A stretch of DNA of 8,126 nt from Victivallales bacterium (GTDB taxonomy: Bacteria; Verrucomicrobiota; Lentisphaeria; Victivallales; JAUVCU01), in NCBI GenBank assembly GCA_029934175.1, contig JAOZMT010000083.1:1-8126 (forward strand), given 5' to 3'. A program made the position numbers and the translations under genes. The stretch's first letter is position 1. The number at the start of each line of letters is the position of its first letter. Below the pieces are notes generated by a model. The model worked only from the letters and a program-made list of their open reading frames with translations, was not told the DNA's origin and did not search any database. This document shows positions 5,876-8,126 of this stretch, piece after piece.

Positions 5876-5881
5876 TTATTA

Positions 5882-6691
5882 TTAAATTAAGTTATCCTTA
5901 GCAAATTCAACAGCATTTTTAAAAATAATAACGCCCTCACCTTCCTTTGGTAATTCGCCTTTTAATTGTTCTCGTTGCCAATCTGGAGCATTAAATGGAG
6001 ATAAGAAAGCTTCAGGATGAGGCATTAATCCAAATACACGACCAGTTTCATTACAAATACCTGCAATATTATTTTTTGATCCATTTGGATTAACAGGGAA
6101 TTCTGATAAGATATTTCCATCTTCATCACTATACTTAAATACATCTAAATTCTTTTCAGATATTTCATCTAATATACTTTGCTCTGCAATAAATTTTCCT
6201 TCTCCATGTCTAATAGGCATTCTAATTGTATCTATATTTTTTGTAAAAATACAGTTTGATTTTTTATTTGCTTTTAGCGTAATCCAATCATCTCTAAATA
6301 CTCCGCTATCATTATGATCTAATGCAACTTGTTGAGTAAATATTTCTCCGTTTAATGCAGGGGCTAGTCCTAATCTAGTGATAGTTTGAAAACCATTACA
6401 TATTCCAATAACTAATTTACCAGCATCTACAAATTTCTTTAAATCATCACGCAAATTAAATTTTATTTTATTTGCAAAAACTGTTCCAGATCCAAGATGG
6501 TCTCCAAAAGAAAAACCTCCTATAAATGCTAATATTTGAAATTCCTCTAAAGACCTTTCATTTTTCAATAAATCATTTAAATGAATCTGTTCAGCATCAG
6601 CTCCAGCATAATTAAATGCAGCAACCGTTTCCTTTTCACAGTTTAAACCAAATCCTGTTATAACCAATACTTTAACTTTTTTTTCTGACAT
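5882..6691 (-). CDS. purQ: Phosphoribosylformylglycinamidine synthase, glutaminase subunit PurQ
   Basis: PurQ releases ammonia from glutamine for the conversion of FGAR to FGAM in purine biosynthesis, working with PurL and PurS. The 269-residue protein is a class I glutamine amidotransferase. VLVITGFGLNCEKET (8-22) and GGFSFGDHLGSG (58-69) are at the start. GICNGFQ (96-102) contains the nucleophile C98, and GLMPHPE (221-227) supplies H225 and E227. RHGEGKF (161-167) is also typical. It is longer than common ~225-residue PurQ and matches the longer subtype, with extra sequence at about 140-205 and at the C-terminus. AAAGGAA (6698-6704) precedes the ATG, and it begins 15 bases after gph ends. 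No purL or purS gene is in the window. Confidence 0.93.
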   Translation of the reverse strand: MSEKKVKVLVITGFGLNCEKETVAAFNYAGADAEQIHLNDLLKNERSLEEFQILAFIGGFSFGDHLGSGTVFANKIKFNLRDDLKKFVDAGKLVIGICNGFQTITRLGLAPALNGEIFTQQVALDHNDSGVFRDDWITLKANKKSNCIFTKNIDTIRMPIRHGEGKFIAEQSILDEISEKNLDVFKYSDEDGNILSEFPVNPNGSKNNIAGICNETGRVFGLMPHPEAFLSPFNAPDWQREQLKGELPKEGEGVIIFKNAVEFAKDNLI

Positions 6692-6697
6692 TTTTTA

Positions 6698-6704
6698 TTC
6701 CTTT
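6698..6704 (-). promoter_or_regulatory. Shine-Dalgarno site of purQ
   Basis: The minus strand reads AAAGGAA six bases before the ATG whose first base is 6691. It supports the start. Confidence 0.5.
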
Positions 6705-6706
6705 AA

Positions 6707-7351
6707 TTACTTTTTATTATTTTTTAAATATTCTACAAACTCTAACAATGACTCTACTTCCAAAACACATTCGCCATCGCCTTTATGACCAAATCCATAG
6801 TTTGCATAACAAAATTTGACATTTGCACGATTCGCAACTTCTAAATCTGTATTATGATCTCCTATCATCCATGAAGAATTAACATCACCATCTGTTTTAT
6901 CTAAAATTGCGATTAATGCAGTTGGATCTGGTTTTAAAGGATATTCATCTCCGCAACCTATTATATATTCAAAAAATGAATCAAGGTCCAAATGTTTTAG
7001 AATAGCAATAGATGGTTCTTGTGGTTTATTTGTCAAAACAGCCATTTTAAAGCCAAGAGTTTGCATACTTCGCAAAGCCTCTTTTACTCCAGAATACATT
7101 GTTGTTTCATTCAACATATTAGCTTTATAATACATTTTAGTCTTTAAAATTGCCTCATCTAAATCAACATTGCAATCTTGAATAGACCGTTCTACTAATA
7201 ATTTTGCCCCATTTCCAATAAATGAGACAATTGTTTCTAATGGTAACTTTGGCAAATCAAAATCTTGACGCATTAGGTTTATACCTGTAGCCAAATCTTT
7301 TCTTGAATCAATTAAAGTCCCATCTAAATCAAATACTATTGTTGGTTGCAT
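6707..7351 (-). CDS. gph: HAD-family phosphatase, probably phosphoglycolate phosphatase
   Basis: The 214-residue protein is probably a 2-phosphoglycolate phosphatase, clearing the 2-phosphoglycolate formed during DNA-end repair or by oxygenation. HAD motif I is FDLDGTLIDS (7-16), with D8 the nucleophile and D10 the acid/base. The helical cap follows (about 18-85). Motif II is LTNKP (106-110), the motif III lysine is K140 in LKPDP, and motif IV is IGDHNTDLEVA (163-173) with D165 and D169. The GD-H-xxD form, with His where Ser is common, is a mild variant. Substrate is inferred from overall Gph similarity; another small phosphoester is possible. The start lies two bases after the yebC stop with no clear Shine-Dalgarno, so translation is probably coupled. 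Confidence 0.85.
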   Translation of the reverse strand: MQPTIVFDLDGTLIDSRKDLATGINLMRQDFDLPKLPLETIVSFIGNGAKLLVERSIQDCNVDLDEAILKTKMYYKANMLNETTMYSGVKEALRSMQTLGFKMAVLTNKPQEPSIAILKHLDLDSFFEYIIGCGDEYPLKPDPTALIAILDKTDGDVNSSWMIGDHNTDLEVANRANVKFCYANYGFGHKGDGECVLEVESLLEFVEYLKNNKK

Positions 7352-7353
7352 AT

Positions 7354-8103
7354 TTATTCTAATAGATTAGCTATTTCATCTGGAATATTAAAATTTGAAT
7401 GAACCGCTTGAACATCATCTAAATCTTCAAGTTTATCAACTAAACTTAAAACTTGTTTTGCTGTTTTCTCATCTTCTATATCAACTACATTTTCAGGATG
7501 TTGAATAATAGAAGCAGATTCTGTTTTTATATCAGCATCATCTAAAGCTTTTAATATATCTTCATAAACATCAGCTTCAGAAAAAATTTCAGCAACATCA
7601 TCTTGGACAATAATATCATCTGCTCCTGCATCAAGAACAACATCCATTAGTTTATCTTCATCAGCATTATCACCAACTATAACAAAATGTGCTTTGCGTT
7701 GGAACATCCAAGCAACAGCACCTCCATTTGCTAAATTCCCATTTGTTCTATCAAAAGTCATTCTAATATCACTAGCAGAGCGATTTTTATTATCAGTTAA
7801 AACTTCAACAAGGAATGCAGCACCTCCAGCACCATATCCCTCATAAAGCAATTCTTCAAAAGTTACTCCATCTAAATCGCCTGTCCCTTTTTTGATTGCA
7901 CGAGCAATATTATCTTTAGGTAAATTCGCAGCCTTTGCACTTGCAAGAGCAGTTCTAAGTTTTGGATTTGCTGATTCATCAGCTCCCCCCATTTTTGCAG
8001 CAACCATTATCTCTTTTGCTAACTTTGAAAAAACCTTTCCTCTTTTTTTATCAGCAGCACCTTTTTGATGCTTAATATTCGCCCATTTACTATGTCCAGC
8101 CAT
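7354..8103 (-). CDS. yebC: YebC/PmpR/TACO1-family translation factor
   Basis: This is a 249-residue full-length member. The hallmark N-terminus MAGHSKWANIKHQKGAADKK is present, followed by VFSKLAKEIMVAAKMGGADES and the central LLYEGYGAGGAAFLVEVLTDNKNR segment (about 85-108). The C-terminal half is strongly acidic (NADEDKLMDVVLDAGADD, EDEKTAKQVLSLVDKLEDLDD). Family members were long annotated as transcriptional regulators. Work on bacterial YebC and mitochondrial TACO1 supports a role at ribosomes stalled on proline-rich sequences. It acts in the cytoplasm. AAGGAG (8109-8114) precedes the ATG. It is the first gene of the minus-strand unit inside the window; any promoter is beyond 8126. Its stop is two bases from the gph start. 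Confidence 0.97.
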   Translation of the reverse strand: MAGHSKWANIKHQKGAADKKRGKVFSKLAKEIMVAAKMGGADESANPKLRTALASAKAANLPKDNIARAIKKGTGDLDGVTFEELLYEGYGAGGAAFLVEVLTDNKNRSASDIRMTFDRTNGNLANGGAVAWMFQRKAHFVIVGDNADEDKLMDVVLDAGADDIIVQDDVAEIFSEADVYEDILKALDDADIKTESASIIQHPENVVDIEDEKTAKQVLSLVDKLEDLDDVQAVHSNFNIPDEIANLLE

Positions 8104-8108
8104 AATTA

Positions 8109-8114
8109 CTCCTT
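8109..8114 (-). promoter_or_regulatory. Shine-Dalgarno site of yebC
   Basis: The minus strand reads AAGGAG five bases before the ATG whose first base is 8103. It confirms the MAGHSKW start. Confidence 0.7.
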
Positions 8115-8126
8115 ATATTTTAACTT

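Overview
The window is a low-GC bacterial chromosome segment. It carries six minus-strand genes in a row, preceded (in the forward direction of the window) by a small accessory region. The gene content is YebC, phosphoglycolate phosphatase, PurQ, a response regulator, an Rpn-type nuclease and a long glucose-6-phosphate isomerase. Together with Shine-Dalgarno sites, a CCA-encoding tRNA and A/T-rich codons, this indicates a free-living or host-associated bacterium. Protein style, namely the ~529-residue isomerase, the ~269-residue PurQ and the regulator with a C-terminal beta domain, is reminiscent of AT-rich PVC/Lentisphaerota-like lineages. That placement is an impression and not a demonstrated assignment.

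Layout. Positions 1-290 hold no confident gene. They contain a nested palindromic structure (37-187) followed by a short frame that overlaps the next start as ATGA. A plus-strand RsuA/RluB-family pseudouridine synthase (291-1004) then converges on a minus-strand 70-residue hypothetical protein (1008-1220). That small gene lies just downstream of a minus-strand tRNA with a CAT anticodon (1252-1328). Positions 1329-1445 are a hairpin-rich spacer with a likely terminator. Positions 1446-1850 are a small gene broken by one in-frame TAA.

From 8103 down to 1865 the minus strand reads yebC, gph, purQ, response regulator, Rpn nuclease, pgi. Gaps are 2, 15, 6, 12 and 54 bases, so this is probably one transcription unit, possibly with the broken gene as its tail. 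The core genes (translation factor, 2-phosphoglycolate salvage, purine synthesis, glycolysis) are unrelated housekeeping functions. The regulator and the nuclease look like accessory insertions in that string. Two members are unusual. The regulator has an HD-GYP-like output domain that has lost most metal ligands. The nuclease carries a long charged coiled-coil tail built from 21-base tandem repeats.

The strongest unexplained signal is the 151-base palindromic structure at 37-187. Its two arms match as inverted copies, yet each arm also folds into its own hairpin whose paired bases differ in a compensated way. No convincing new defence or metabolic system is visible in this window.
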